Source: Mantis religiosa (taxonomy: Eukaryota > Arthropoda > Insecta > Mantodea > Mantidae). Taken from it: a DNA stretch of 64,000 nt. Location: positions 100,256,711-100,320,710 of the forward strand of contig CM060947.1 of NCBI GenBank assembly GCA_030765055.1. Reading direction: 5' to 3'. How positions within the stretch are numbered: position 1 is the first letter of the stretch; each line of letters opens with the position of its first letter. This document shows, piece after piece, positions 11,830 to 23,126 of this stretch. The position numbers and the translations under genes were made by a program. The notes beneath the pieces were generated by a model. It ran no database searches. It worked only from the letters and a program-made list of their open reading frames with translations, and had not been told where the DNA came from.

Positions 11830-12480
11830 ATAAATGGCAATTACATCACCCTAAGTAGAGAACTATAATTGCCATTATTCAACTTGAAAGAAAAATTTAA
11901 CTCCTATAAAGTATAAACCTAGATGGAATTTTGGAAAAGCAAACTGGAAAGGTTTTACAAATGAATTAGAAAGCAAATTTGAAACACCAGTAAACAAATC
12001 AGCAAAGTCAGAAGTGAAACAAAGATTTATGTGATACAATTTTGAAAGCAGCAAAGAAATACACACCTAGACGGTTAACTAAAAAGTATAAAAACTATAA
12101 ACCTTTTTGGAATTCACAATTAGACAAAATGAAAATAGTCCTAGCTAGAATTGCAGCAGATAAATCTAAAGATCATAAAGAATTACAAGATTGGAGAAAA
12201 TTGAGTGCTCAGTTCAAAAAAGAAATTAACACCACCAAAAGAGAACATTTTAAATTTTTATGGAACTTGGACTATAGAAAAGATGTAGAAAAAGTATACA
12301 GATTCATACATTACAAAACTAGAAAGACAATCAAAAATATTTTATTCATAATAATAAAGCAATTACAAATGACAATGAAAAAACTAATAAATTAAATAAC
12401 TACTGTAATACCTATAAATTATCTGCTAATATTATTTAAAAAGAGCAAAAAATATATTGCAGAAAGACATAAAATCAACA

Positions 12481-12724
12481 GCCTGCCTCAGTAGCGTAGA
12501 TGGTAGGATGTTTGCTTCACGTTCAAGAGGTCCCGAGTTCAAATCTCGGCCAGGGTGACTTACCTGGATAAGGTTTTTTCTGGGGTTTTCCCTTATCCTA
12601 AAAAAAAAGACAAATGTCGGGTATCTCTAAGCTCCATGGACCCTGGGCTCATTGGAGCATCATTTCACCCATTCCATTCATCATCCGATATGACTTACAA
12701 AGTTAAAAGGACGTAAATTAAAAA
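12481..12724 (+). mobile_element. tRNA-derived SINE, family 1, copy 1, inserted in LINE 1
   Basis: The head has an A box (TAGCGTAGATGG) and a B box (GAGTTCAAATCTC). The body contains a GC-balanced stem-forming stretch GGATAAGGTTTTTTC...CCTTATCC that is also present in the second copy at 62513-62753. The element ends in an A-run. A 10-base target duplication AAAATCAACA is at 12471-12480 and 12725-12734. RNA polymerase III transcription and mobilisation by a LINE are the known mode for this class. Confidence 0.92.
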
Positions 12725-13109
12725 AAAATCAACAATTAAGCTTAAAGATAATATATTTAATCAGGAATTCAATTTTAAAAAATAGAAAATTATAATTAAT
12801 GACTTAAAATTGAAAAAATCTCCAGAACCTGATAATATACATACAGAATTCATCAAACACCAGGGAAAAAAAATTAAAATTAGGAGTCCTAGATCTCTAT
12901 CTTGTTATGACATACAAGAGCACCAGATGAATGAAAGAAAGCAATAGTAATACCTATTTTCAAATCAAACAAACCAGCAGTTAATTTTTCAACTTATCGT
13001 CCAATAGCATTTATAAGCATTATTAGCAAAACTCATGGAACAAATAATTTCCAAGTGATTAAATTGGTTTCTGGAGGGGGTGACTTAATTTCAACTAAAC
13101 AAGATTTTG

Positions 13110-13157
<48 letters not shown>
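13110..13157 (+). repeat. 48-base poly(A) run inside LINE 1 RT region
   Basis: Uninterrupted A from 13110 to 13157, flanked by GATTTTG and TCTTTC. It interrupts what should be RT coding sequence and has no SINE or gene attached on either side. Confidence 0.95.
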
Positions 13158-13161
<4 letters not shown>

Positions 13162-13924
13162 TCAACAAATGAAAAGATTTTAAATCTTAATCAAGACATT
13201 AAAAATGCATTGAATAAAAAACACATTCTAGAAATATTTATTAACTTTCAAGGAGCATATGATTGTATTGGAGGTACAAACTACTCAAACTTAACATTTT
13301 AGAAATCCAAGGCAAAAATGTTACATTGGATCAGTGAACTCATTATTCAACGCCCTATTGCCACCAAAGATGATAAATTATCAAAATATCAACAGACACA
13401 CCATGGTGTACCTCAAGGTAGTATCTTTAATATCTATATCAATCTTCCATGTCAATTACTAAAAATGCAAATGCAGTCAAAACTCTTAATGTTTGCAGAT
13501 GTAGTTATGTAGTTTTGGAATTCTAAACCGAAAAATCAAAGTGAACTGTTAATAAATATAGCACAACAGTCCGTGATGACATTACAGAATTGGACATCTA
13601 ATTCAATAAAAATTAATATACAGTAAACAAATTATCAACTAATTCAACTATTCATACCATAGAAACCATTAAATATTTCCCTTCAACTAGAAGGAAAAAC
13701 TCTCACAGAAACCTGTGAAGCCAAATATTTAGGTACTGTTTTTGATGCAAAATATGGAAAAAACATTGATAAAATATGCAGAGAGAGAATTACCTCTATT
13801 AAAAAGATTGGTAGGCAAGAAATGGGGAAGCACTACACAGATCTTAAACATTTTTTACAAGATGTATGTTAATTAAACCAACACTTAAATATTGTGAATA
13901 TTCTGCAAAAAGCAAGTTCATCTA

Positions 13925-14235
13925 ATAACTGGAACTGTCAAAACTAGCCCAGTACTATACGTGCACAATTTCTTTAGTGCTGGTTTTACAGTGCAGCGCA
14001 GGCAGGGTGTAAGAAGCGAGAGCTAATGTGCTTTTGTTTCTGCAGTGTGGTCAACCAAGAGAAACACAATTCAGCAAAATAGTGTGCAAGATAAGCGAAG
14101 ATACTGCCGCATAATTGAGATATGTAGGCAAACAGTAAATTGAACTCAATCCAATAAGCTGTATGTTTATATACTTACTATTTATGAAAGGGGGGTCCTC
14201 TGTTAATACTCTCAACACCACCTATAAAAGTTACA
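13925..14235. other. Unidentified insert of about 300 bp in LINE 1
   Basis: LINE 1 coding similarity stops after a KYCEYSAKSKF-like stretch near 13915 and resumes near 14240 with a short stretch leading to FETLQNQALRL. The intervening sequence is more GC-rich in its middle (CAGTGCAGCGCAGGCAGG) and has no recognised domain. Boundaries are approximate and no target duplication was found. Confidence 0.45.
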
Positions 14236-14677
14236 TCAAACTAGCATTCCTCTATGAAGCGAGGTGATACTTACACAAGTCAAAGCAAACTAGCACAATT
14301 TGAAACATTACAGAACCAAGCACTCAGACTAATAATGGGAGCAGTCAAATCAACACCAATTACTGCAATGCAAATGGCTACTTGCCAATTAAATATGAAA
14401 TGGGAAAACAGAATCTCCTCCTAAATGAAAAAGTACAAAGGCTCCCCTTTAATATTCACTGGAAGAACTACAGAAGCAGAGAAAAGACCTTAAAAACACA
14501 AGAGGGATTTATGCAGAAAGCCTATAACCTACAGAGAAAATGCAACCTTGAAGACACAAACAAAATTGAACATCTCCCACTTCCAATCTGCCCTCTATCA
14601 CAACCTAAAATAAATAGCAGAGTAAACCTTCTGTAAAATATAGAGTCAAAAAGGGATGTAAGTGCAGAAACACTTAT

Positions 14678-16131
14678 TCGCTTCGCCGATGGCCGTTTAA
14701 GCCCTTCAGGGGCCGGAAATGGATACCCAATAAACAGAACAAGACATTTAAATTGTTAAATGTTGTAAAAATGCATCATAAATACAATTCCGTATCTTCC
14801 ATATTTATTAAGTTATTTAAATGAAACAAAAACTGGTTTAAAACCCATTAAAGGCAGTATACATCTACATTAACAATAAAGTAGAGACTACATTAATAAA
14901 TCGTTGAAATTTCACTACTTTGTTTCACTGTAGCAAAAGCCATTCTTTGCGCCGAACGCGCCTAATATTTGAATCATTTTGTTTTGGGTATATACGAATG
15001 TATGTATGCATCTATAGCTATGCAAGTGACTTCTCCGGTTCAAGGTTTTAGATTTTAGTTTATTTATGCTATACCAAGCGATAATCATACGAGTATATGT
15101 TGCGTTACACTCACACGCTGGAAAGAAAACTCTTGTCAGCATCTGTTATTACAGTGTTTCTCACCCAAGGTTTCTGGTAACCTTATGCAGCTGTTTTCGC
15201 TCAGTATTTTAGTTATTTATACTCTGTCTGTGTTCAGAGTGATTTCTTATAGCTATCAAGAGCTAAATGAATGACACATTTGAAATTGTTAAATTTCAAT
15301 GTTAACCATGGCTTATCCCCGTAATGTAGCAAATAAATTACCTTGCATATGATGTATACAGACTTCTGATATTACTGTAGAAGATCTGGAATATTCTTTG
15401 TGCGATTATGAAGGAGATGTTTAGGATATAGTTAGCAGTGAAGTGTACTGGTCTACAGATGGCATGCTAGCTACTCCATTGTTTTGGGGCAGTGGCGGGT
15501 CAAATATGGGTGATGTGGATCAGCTATTACTAGCTATCCCTCTTTACGAAAAACAGTTAAATGGTAAAAAAAAAAAAAAAAGAAACAGTATTTTTATACC
15601 ACTGGATGTAACCATGCACAATTGTTTAGTAATTTTCAGAGCTGTAAATTCATGCAAGACGTTCATCTGCCTGTACTTGCGCATATAAATAGTTCGTAAC
15701 CTAATTGAGTATTATAATACTCAGAGGTAAGGGGTAAGAAATTCACCATGACATCACCCCTCATACTTCAGAGAAAACACTTTTCTAAAAGCATACCACC
15801 CACAACCAAAAAAGTCGCAACCGTTTCGAAAATGTCTAGTGTGTTGCGAAAAAGAAGTTCGCAAGGAAACCAATATTATTTGGTGTGAATCTGCAGATGT
15901 GCTCTTGGGTGTTTATCCCAGTTTGGAGGTGTACAATTCAAAATGAAACCTTTAAGGGTATGTTTACATCCCATGTAGAACTAATTTAAATTTATTGTAA
16001 AATAGGAAGATTAAAATAATTGGCGTTAAATGAGCATTAAATGCATGTATGCGCAGGACATCTATACACGTCCATATCGGTTTGGAGCATTTTAACTTGG
16101 GCGTCATATGACATCCATATCGGTGAAAGGG
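14678..16131 (+). mobile_element. Internally deleted piggyBac-like element, copy 1, inserted in LINE 1
   Basis: The right end is GGG followed by TTAA (16132-16135); the left flank is TTAT (14674-14677), a mutated TTAA. Removing the element plus one target copy rejoins LINE 1 in frame from ...VSAET to ...ALETIETYY. The interior encodes pieces of a piggyBac transposase: an N-terminal NVANKL segment (about 15330), YWSTDGMLATPLF at 15447-15485 (the conserved YWS...TP.F motif), and a C-terminal cysteine-rich stretch with CLVC and KETN near 15835. The central catalytic DDD region is missing. It is the same family as 59281-62178, which matches from the first bases (GCGATGGCC vs GCCGATGGCC) to the last. 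Confidence 0.9.
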
Positions 16132-16976
16132 TTAAAATGCTAGCTCTAGAAACAATTGAAACTTATTATCCACAAGACTCATGGCTACACATATACACAG
16201 ACGGCTCCCTATTTGACAAAGAAAGTAATGCTGGAGCAGGAATACATAGTAAGATATTCAATTTTTACATCTGTTTGGGCACACTAGCAACCCACTATGA
16301 TGGAGAATTAGAAGCAATCAACACCTCGCTGAAACAACTCTTCAACCATGTGAACTCTTTCTCTAAAGCAGTGATTCTAAGCGATTCTAAATCAGCACTT
16401 CAAGCCCTATCCTCCCTGTACCCTAACATCAATAGAATACTTGAAATTTACAGTTCATTTATAAATGCTACAAGGTCTAAAAAAAGAAATACACTTCCAG
16501 TGGATTCCATCCCACTGTGGAATTACAGGCAATGAAATAGCAGATTCTTTGGCAAAAAGAACACAAATAAACAAAGCTGCCAACAAAAAACCTCATTCCA
16601 CACATCAAAACTACATATAAGCAATAGAATCAACTTATTTTGGAAAGAAGAATGCAAAGAAAAAAGTACCAACAAGCAATGGAAAATTCTACAAGGAAGT
16701 AAAAATCCCATCCCAGATTACCCAAGAAGCAGGATTGTTGCCATCTTCCGACTGATTACTTTCCATGACTGTTTGGCTGCTCATCTACACAGGATTAATA
16801 TTTTAAAATCCCCAACCTGCACACTGTGTAGGGACCCAAACTCATTGATGGACGGAGATCATCTGCTCCAGTGTAGAGCCCTGACAAAAACAGATGGAGA
16901 ACTGACAGCACAACTAGTCACACATTATTGGGAGGCCAGAAGGAAAATGGAAATTCTCCAACTCCATGAGCTTTAG

Positions 16977-17585
16977 CAACCAACCAACTATTTATGAAAG
17001 ACATAAAAGTAGAAAACAAATATTACAGTTAAAAATACTCATTGTGATTCTTAAATGTCTGATTCTGTCCGTTTCATTGCTGATATCCTGTGATGTATTG
17101 CTAATTTCATAAATTATATTTTCCCTTATTAATGCCTTTCCTGTGTGTAAGCAGCAGCTCGTTCTATGGATTTGATGAGTGGAATATTAGCTGGTTGTTA
17201 TGCTTTTCTGTATTGCAACTTTCTGCAACTTTTTCTATTATTTTGCAGCCATCACTATGCACAGTTGTACGTGCAGGTTTCCAGGTTGGAGTTTGTTGCT
17301 TGGGAGATACATATGATGAGGTTGGTGTGGCCTCAGCCATAATTGCAAACTGGTTAGCTAATTAACCTCAAAATTGCACAAGACGAAATATTGCACACAT
17401 GGACTCTGCACACAGAAGCAAAGAGCATACACGAAAGCTTAGTGTATTAGCCACTAGATGCAAAATATATATCGCATTTCATGTTTTAGTTTATGGAGTT
17501 AGGCGAATCCTACCGAATGAGGTCTTGGGAGCCGAACGCTCAAGAAATTGTGCACATATAGTACTTAAAAAATTTTAACAATTGA
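16977..17585. other. Spacer, nothing recognised
   Basis: The 77-residue frame at 17132-17365 has no domain I recognise and is probably chance. The end of this stretch may contain the diverged start of the next LINE fragment. Confidence 0.5.
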
Positions 17586-18037
17586 CTGAAAAAGCAGCTG
17601 TCATACAATATCAAAAATTAATCATACTACCTTATAATGACTGGGAAAAAAACAAATCACAAGTAAATTAAAAGAAAGTTTTTCTTACCAAAGTCAAACA
17701 AAACAGGCAAAAATTAAAAGTTCTTTACTTAAAAGAAAACTTACAAGTATCAATCCCTTAGAAGTGTTTGATATTGAACACATCTGCACTTAGTTGAAGA
17801 AATTACAAAATCTGAAACCTCATCGTGTGATCTGAAACAAATGATACTAGGAAAAATAAATCTAAGATATCCTGCCAATGAATGGCCACATATTTGCACA
17901 GGCAGTTCCGGCTTATCAAATAATGGTGGTACTGGCACTGATGCAATATGCCCAGTCTTCTCTTCTGACAGAACATTAGTTTTAAATTCTACAAATTTAG
18001 ATTGGGAAATTTTGACAATCTTTCAGAGCTTACAAAA
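17586..18037 (+). pseudogene. LINE fragment reaching into RNase H, cut by gypsy insertion
   Basis: The translated frames (with shifts) give LPYNDW, then residues like LLKENLQVSIP, then the RNase H beginning INLRYPANEWPHICT corresponding to the TYYPQDSWLHIYTDGS of LINE 1, followed by GTGTDAICPVFSSDRTLVLN and FQSLQNA. It stops abruptly at 18037 where the gypsy LTR begins (TGCGATAAGG). The catalytic TDGS is mutated to TGSS. This is a separate copy of the same LINE type as 11830-16976 and 54895-56410. I did not find its continuation after 23416. Confidence 0.75.
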
Positions 18038-18471
18038 TGCGATAAGGCGGCTTGGCACACAAAGGAACGGATAGGTTTCAGGTAGATAACGAGCTTGCAT
18101 AAGCAGATAAACATGGCGCTTGAGATAAGAGACTTACTGAAACAAACTGAGATAAATGGAAATTTCTGGTAATATCTTGATTATTCGGTTTCTTTATTCT
18201 TCCTGAAGAGTTTTGAATTATGAATTAGATATAAAAGTTATTGTGACACACCAGCCAGAGTCAGTTGTGGTTGTGAAACAGTTGTTGTGTAACAAGAGTG
18301 TTGAAAGCTAATGTAATCAGCTGACACGGTTTGTTATTGTCATCGACCTTGATAGACTGATGGTGTATGTAACGTAATGCTGCTGTAATCTATGAGTATT
18401 TCTACGAAAATAAAGGAGATTTTTAATTTCTGCAACTCGGCCTTTTAATTCTACGAACCCACAAAGTTACA
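18038..18471 (+). repeat. 5' LTR of gypsy copy C
   Basis: Begins TGCGATAAGG and ends GTTACA, followed two bases later by a primer-binding site TGGTGTCAGGAAGCGGG (18474 on), which resembles the complement of a tRNA-Leu 3' end. Contains AATAAAGG near 18410 as a candidate polyadenylation signal. Its first 150 bases recur in inverted orientation at 19317-19465. Confidence 0.85.
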
Positions 18472-19316
18472 AATGGTGTCAGGAAGCGGGATAACGAGAA
18501 GATGGAAGAAATGAAGACCGAATTAACAACGAAGACGGAAGCTGCAAATAGCAACTTGGGCGCGACGATGACCGCGAAGATGACCGACACCAGGAAGAGC
18601 AGCCATGAAACGAGTAAGGACCGGCGTGGCGAGGAGCACGTCGGCGCCATCACCACCATCCCCTCGAATGACACTGCGCGCCGACAGCCGGATTAAGGAT
18701 GACAGCCTTATCGCAGACGTTTGGGTCAGAGGGAAGACGTGCCGCGTACTCGTAGACACCGGGGCAGCCGTGACCATTATCAGATCTGAGGTGGCCAAGG
18801 GTTTGCCGTCGAGGAAACCAAGCTGATTACACCAGCTAATGACGGCATTGGGCGAAACTTTGATCGTGGAGAGGGAGGCCCTGCTGCAGTTGACCTTGGG
18901 ATGGAGTGCCGAGCGTCAGTGGGTGTTCGTCGCGGAGGTGGCTGAGGTGATACTGGGACTGGATGCCCTCAGGAGACGCGAGGCGATGGTCGACGACGGC
19001 TGGAAGGTCCTGCGGCTCAATGGTGAAGAGGTGATACTCCGGCAACCCGACGAGCGCCTTGGAATCTGCAGGGTCATCTTGAAGAAAAACGTGGTGGTCC
19101 CCGCGAGAAGCGAGGTGGTGGTGACGGCGTGACTGGAAGGTCAGCCAATGAAGAACATTGTTGCCGTGCCGAGAGGTGCCAGTGAGGCTGCTTAATCTAG
19201 CGGACATCGATCACGACGTCCAGGCCGGAACGGAGATGGGAACGTGCGAGTCCGTGGTCAGAGAGGGCGTGCTGTTTCGGGTATGGGAATCGCTCAATGG
19301 GAAGACGCAGAGAAAC
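18472..19316 (+). pseudogene. Gypsy (Ty3-type) copy C: gag start and protease only
   Basis: After the LTR, a deleted gag leads with the EEMKTELTTKTEAANSNLG coiled-coil segment seen in copy B. A large deletion then joins it to a protease: VLVDTGAAVTIIR near 18750 keeps the DTG active site, followed by the LTLGWSAERQWVFVAEVAEV stretch and LGLDALRR. Another deletion joins post-protease sequence to a pre-integrase stretch (EGVLFRVWESLNGKTQR near 19290). RT, RNase H and the integrase core are absent. It ends at 19316 against the inverted 3' LTR of copy A. Proteins of this family normally form the retrotransposon particle, mature it and integrate the cDNA. Confidence 0.85.
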
Positions 19317-19465
19317 CGAATAATCAAGATATTACCAGAAATTTCCATTTATCTCAGTTTGTTTCAGTAAGTCTTTTATCTCAAGCACTATGTTTATCTG
19401 CTTATGCAAGCTCGTTATCTACGTGAAACCTATCCGTTCCTTTTTATGCCAAGCCGCCTTATCGC
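19317..19465 (-). repeat. Truncated 3' LTR of gypsy copy A
   Basis: This is the reverse complement of the first 150 bases of the copy C LTR (18038-18191), with a few differences. It is cut at 19316 where copy C begins, so the LTR lacks its R and U5 parts. Confidence 0.85.
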
Positions 19466-19960
19466 GATCGGGTTCGCGACACTGCTCCCTCCTCAAGGCT
19501 GGTCGTCCCGAACAGCTCCATCGTAGCAAGCCAGACGATCCATGTGTACCACCATCTTCCCTCGTGGCACTTTCTGGATGCGATAGACCACGTCGTTAAT
19601 CCTTTTCACCACCCGGTACAGTCCTTGCCACGGCTGTTGAAGTTTTTCAATACTTCGGTTTGCTCCCAGGTGTCCTCCTGAAGTACCGGCGTGCACTTCC
19701 TCCAAGACTTCCGGGACCTTGCTCCGGGGAAGTACCAACTGTTCTCTCTGCGTCTTCCCATCAGGTGATTCCCATACCCGGAACAGCACGCCCTCTGTGA
19801 TCTTCGAGTCCCATTGGGCCCAGTACGACTTGTATGTGGCGCTCCTCAGCGCGATGTCCTCCCAGGTTGGTCTTGTCCCTGCCTCCACTTCCCTCAAGAG
19901 TGGCCCCAAGTCTGCGTCCGCCAGCTGCTCCCTCCTCAGGCCATACACTATCCCAGTCAT
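19466..19960 (-). pseudogene. Gypsy copy A: integrase remnant with core deleted
   Basis: The 155-residue minus frame starts before the integrase (MTGIVYGLRREQLADADLGPL), keeps the entry into the zinc region (HAGTSGGHLGANRSIEKLQ) and then jumps directly to the integrase C-terminal end (LYRVVKRINDVVYRIQK) and the tail LACYDGAVRDDQP. The whole catalytic core with the D,D-35-E residues and the HHCC cysteines is missing through an in-frame internal deletion. In copy B (44340-45650) the same region is present. The downstream LTR starts at about 19465. Confidence 0.88.
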
Positions 19961-21480
19961 CCGCAGACACTGCCGTGACTACTCGGACTGCTGCGGCACG
20001 CTCCTTCTCTTCCACTCTTGTGCACTGGCCGCACTCTTCTGGGCAGGATCTTCGGGACATAGCGCCTGCATTACCGTGGCTCTTCCCTCTGCGATGTTCC
20101 GAGGTGAAGTCGAACTCCTGCAGCCTCTGGACCCAACGTGCTGTCTGGCCTTCCAGGTTCTTAAAGCTCAATAGCCAGGTTAGGGCGGAATGGTCAGTCC
20201 TCAGGTGGAATGGCTGACCATACAGGTACTTTTGGAAGAGCTCCAAGGTCTTTACTACCGCCGGTAATTCTCGCCAGGTGACGCAGTAGTTCTTCTCTGC
20301 CTTGGATAGCGTCTTGCTGTAGTAGGCTATCACCCGCTCGTGGCCGTCCTGAACTTGCGATAGGACGCCTCCAATGCAATGGTCGCTATTCGGTGTCCGC
20401 GATGAAAGCGCCGCCTGGTTGTGGAAATCCCAAAATTGGAGCACTGCACAGTGTCTTCAGGTGCTGGAAAGCGTCTTCAGCGTCATCCGTCCACACATAG
20501 GGTCGGTGTTCCCCTGTCAGGCGAATAAGGGGTTTGGCGATGTTAGAGAACCTCTTTATGAAGCGGCGGTAATAACTGCACAGCTCTAGAAAACCCCGCA
20601 ACTCTCGCTTATCCTTTGGGTGAGGCCAATCTCTCACGGCTTGTCTTCTCCGGGTCTGTGGCCACTCCGGTTGGTGAGACTATGTGGCCCAAGTAGTTGA
20701 CTTCCTTGCGGAAGAGCTGTCGCTTCTTCGCGTTCAGCTTCAAGTTGGTCGCTTGCAATCTCAGATTCCCAAGATGGTCTTCGAAAGTCTTTCCGACGAT
20801 GATGTCCAGGTATAGCAGGCAGGCGTCATAAGTCACACCTCTCATCACTTACTCCATGAGGCATTGGAAGGTAGCTGATGCGTTGCAGAGACCGAAGGAC
20901 ATATTAGTGAACTGCCAAAGCCCTTGGCCTGTCGAGAATGCGGTCTTCTTCTTGTGTCTTGTGTCTAGAGCTACCTGCCAGTAGCCCGACTTCAGGTTCA
21001 GGGTCGAGAACCACTGAGCACCAGCTAGCGTGTCCAGGGTGTCGTCAATCCGGGGTAAGGGGAAACAGTCCTTCCGGGTGACAGCGTTCAACCTATGCAG
21101 AAGCGTAGCTCGCCGTTCTTTGTCACCAGAACTTCAGGGGAATACCAAGGGCAGTCAGACTCTTCAATCACTCCCCTGGATCTCATGTCCTCCAGCATGT
21201 CTCGTACCGCCGCTTGTTTTGCAAGCGGAACGCGTCTAGGTGGTTGCCGAATGGGCCCGGCGTCTCCGGTGTCGATGCGGTGAAGCACTTTGTGCGTGCG
21301 GCCGTAGCTACTGTTACCCTGCCTGAAGATGCGCTGGTACCGTCTCAGCAGTTGCCGAACCTTCTCCAGCTGTTCTGCAGTCAGGTGGTCGGCACCGGCT
21401 CCTCGGTCTTGTCGATTGCTGCCACGCTAACCATGGGCTCGCACGTCCCCAACTCCGTCCCAGCCAGGACGTCGTGATCG
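19761..21480 (-). pseudogene. Gypsy copy A: reverse transcriptase and RNase H, several frameshifts
   Basis: Order on the minus strand: a lead-in HRIDTGDAGPIRQPPRRVP and SRGVIEESDCPWYSPEVLV (21288-21088), VTRKDCFPLPRIDDTLDTL and GYWQVALD (21091-20849), the catalytic box CLLYLDIIVGKTF (20848-20760), NYLGHIVS, FLELCSYYRRFIKRFS (20637-20386), then RNase H with RTPNSDHCIGGVLSQ and RTDHSALTWLL (20444-19761). The canonical YLDD doublet has lost one Asp (YLDI), and RNase H has SDH where SD-x-GIG is usual. Four or more frameshifts separate the blocks. RT and RNase H would copy element RNA into DNA; this copy cannot. Confidence 0.92.
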
Positions 21481-21541
21481 GTGTCCGTTGGATTTAGCAG
21501 TCTCACTGGCACTTCCTCTCGGCACGGCAACAATGCCCTGG

Positions 21542-22291
21542 CTACACATAGCCCGTGTACAGCATCATGTTCCTGGTTCTCTGGCCTTCCAGTCGCGTCG
21601 TCACCACCACCTCGCTTATCGCGAGGACAACCACGTCTTCGTTCAAGACGACCCTACAGATTCCAAGGCGCTCTTTATGTTTCCGGAGTATCACCTCTTC
21701 TCCATTAAGCCGCAGGTCCTTCCTGCCGTCGTCCACTGTCGCCTCGTGGCTCCTGAGAGCATCAGTCCCAGTATCACCTCAGCCACCTTCGCCACGAACA
21801 CCCACAGACGCACGGCATTCCGTCCCAAGGTCAGCTTCAGCAGAGCTTCCTTCTCCACAGGCAAGGTGTCGCCCGATGCCGTCATCAGCTGGTATGGTCG
21901 GCTTGGCTTCCTCGACGGCAAACCCTTGGCTATGTCAGGTCTGATGACGGTCACGGCTGACTCGGTGTCCAGCAGCATGCGGCACGGCTTCCCGCCCACC
22001 TAACCATCCGCGATGAGGCTGTCGTCCATCCGCCGTCTGACGGTGTGGAGTTTCACTCGAGGGGATGGTGGAGATGGCGCCGACGTGCCCCTCGCCACGA
22101 CGACCCTTACTCGTTTCCCGGCTGCTCTCCCTGGTGTGGGCAGTCTCTCTCCAAGTGTCCTGGCTCTCCACACCTCCCGGCTCTCCACACCCCCAACACT
22201 TTTCACTAGGTCTTCGCGGACGTCCCTCGGTTGGCCTTCGGTCTCCCGTGTAGCGAATACTCCTGGTTCTTTTCGTCGGGGTAGCCGTCAC
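21542..22291 (-). pseudogene. Gypsy copy A: nucleocapsid knuckle and protease
   Basis: The 5' part (22291-21935) has a single zinc-knuckle-like CWGCGEPG near 22190 and a basic, serine-rich stretch. The protease frame (21999-21691) has MLLDTESAVTVIRPDIAKG, where the active-site DTG is DTE, followed by a LTLGRNAVRLWVFVAKVAEV stretch and ILGL, the flap and ALGL-like C-terminal motif. Copy C retains DTG at the same place, so the DTE change is specific to this copy. Confidence 0.85.
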
Positions 22292-23098
22292 CTAGGCCGC
22301 CTCCATCCTCAATGCTGCCGTTAGCGCCTCGTGGATGGTTGTGTAATCGTCGAGCATTAGGCGCTGACGTATCTCGGTGTCTCGTACCCCTTTAACAAAG
22401 GCGTAGACGGCTTCCCGGGAGACGAACTCCGTGGGGAGGTCAACCAAGGCCTTGCTAGCCAGCTGTTGCGGCCTTGTTTTCAGCTGACTGCGGTAGGCTG
22501 CGGCTAGGTGGTGGTTCCCGGAACGGTTCTCCAGGGCCTCCCAGATATTCTTGGGGACCGCCGCTGTCTGGACCGCGTTTAGGACTTCTGCGGTCCGTCC
22601 CTGGAGGCTGGCTATTAGCTGTGCGGCCTCTTCCTCCGGTGACCACTTATGCCTGGCCACCGTGTCGAACTGGCGGCGGAAGACCTCGAACGTTGACGCG
22701 CCGTTGTATTTGGTTGGTTTGACGCGCGCAGACAATGTGTCGCGTCCCGGCGCGTCGGCCTTCAAATCCTTCAAACTCTTGCCGACGACGTCCTCCACCA
22801 TGGCGTTCAGGGACTTGACGCTGCTGTCGGCCTTTCCTTCTATCTCATTAACGCTGCTCGCCAGGTCTTCGACTTGCTCGCCCAGCTCCATGACATCCTC
22901 CTTAACGCTGTCCAACTGCTCCTCAAATTTGGCGGCGAGGGCCTCGTTGGCAGCCTTCATTTCATTTGTTAATTCACTCATTGTCGCGGCCAAGTTATTT
23001 GCTGTCTCCAACTTCTTTTTCATTTTCTCGGTGATGGTGTCGGTAGCTGCCTTCATTTCTTTCAACTCAGATAGAATCTGTGCCAATGCGGCCTCCAT
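22292..23098 (-). CDS. Gypsy copy A gag, 268 aa open frame
   Basis: The longest clean frame of the element. It starts with an ATG just after the LTR and primer-binding site. The N-terminus (about residues 5-110) is a heptad-rich coiled coil with repeated EMKAA and ALAAKFEEQ units, also seen in copies B and C. The middle has the retrotransposon gag signature PTKYNGASTFEVFRRQFDTV and WSPEEEAAQLIASLQG. The C-terminal half includes FVSREAVYAFVKGVRDTEIR. Gag forms the cytoplasmic particle that packages element RNA. The frame ends at a stop before the zinc knuckle, which lies in another frame (22291 down). Confidence 0.9.
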   Translation of the reverse strand: MEAALAQILSELKEMKAATDTITEKMKKKLETANNLAATMSELTNEMKAANEALAAKFEEQLDSVKEDVMELGEQVEDLASSVNEIEGKADSSVKSLNAMVEDVVGKSLKDLKADAPGRDTLSARVKPTKYNGASTFEVFRRQFDTVARHKWSPEEEAAQLIASLQGRTAEVLNAVQTAAVPKNIWEALENRSGNHHLAAAYRSQLKTRPQQLASKALVDLPTEFVSREAVYAFVKGVRDTEIRQRLMLDDYTTIHEALTAALRMEAA

Positions 23099-23126
23099 TA
23101 TGGTACGTCACACTTCTGACACTAAT

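Larger units (their letters stand above)
11830..16976 (+). pseudogene. 5'-truncated non-LTR retrotransposon (LINE 1) with RT and RNase H remnants
   Basis: The frame begins in the linker after the endonuclease (PRWNFGKANWKGFTNELES near 11920). It continues with a lysine-rich linker (12042-12395), RT remnants (LKLKKSPEPDNIHTEFIKH near 12800, HHGVPQGS at about 13400, FADVVM at 13493-13510), a thumb region (CEAKYLGTVFDAKYGKN near 13740), and FETLQNQALRLIMGAVKSTP near 14330. RNase H follows with HIYTDGSL at about 16190 and LSDSKSALQAL near 16385. The C-terminus carries CTLC-x-H-x-C-type residues and YWEARRKMEIL, ending with a stop at 16976. It is interrupted by a SINE (12481-12724), a 48-A run (13110-13157) and a piggyBac derivative (14678-16131). 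The RT catalytic doublet is FAD-V, with one Asp missing. The related LINE at 54895-56410 shares the RNase H and C-terminal motifs. Confidence 0.9.

Noticed and set aside
17132..17365. 77-codon frame with hydrophobic stretches
   Set aside because: No homology recognised and no transcript signals; probably chance.
19719..20217. Plus-strand frames of 127-151 codons opposite gypsy copy A
   Set aside because: They are antisense shadows of the GC-rich RT and RNase H coding strand, with no domain of their own.
21488..22003. 171-codon plus-strand frame
   Set aside because: Antisense shadow of the gypsy protease region.
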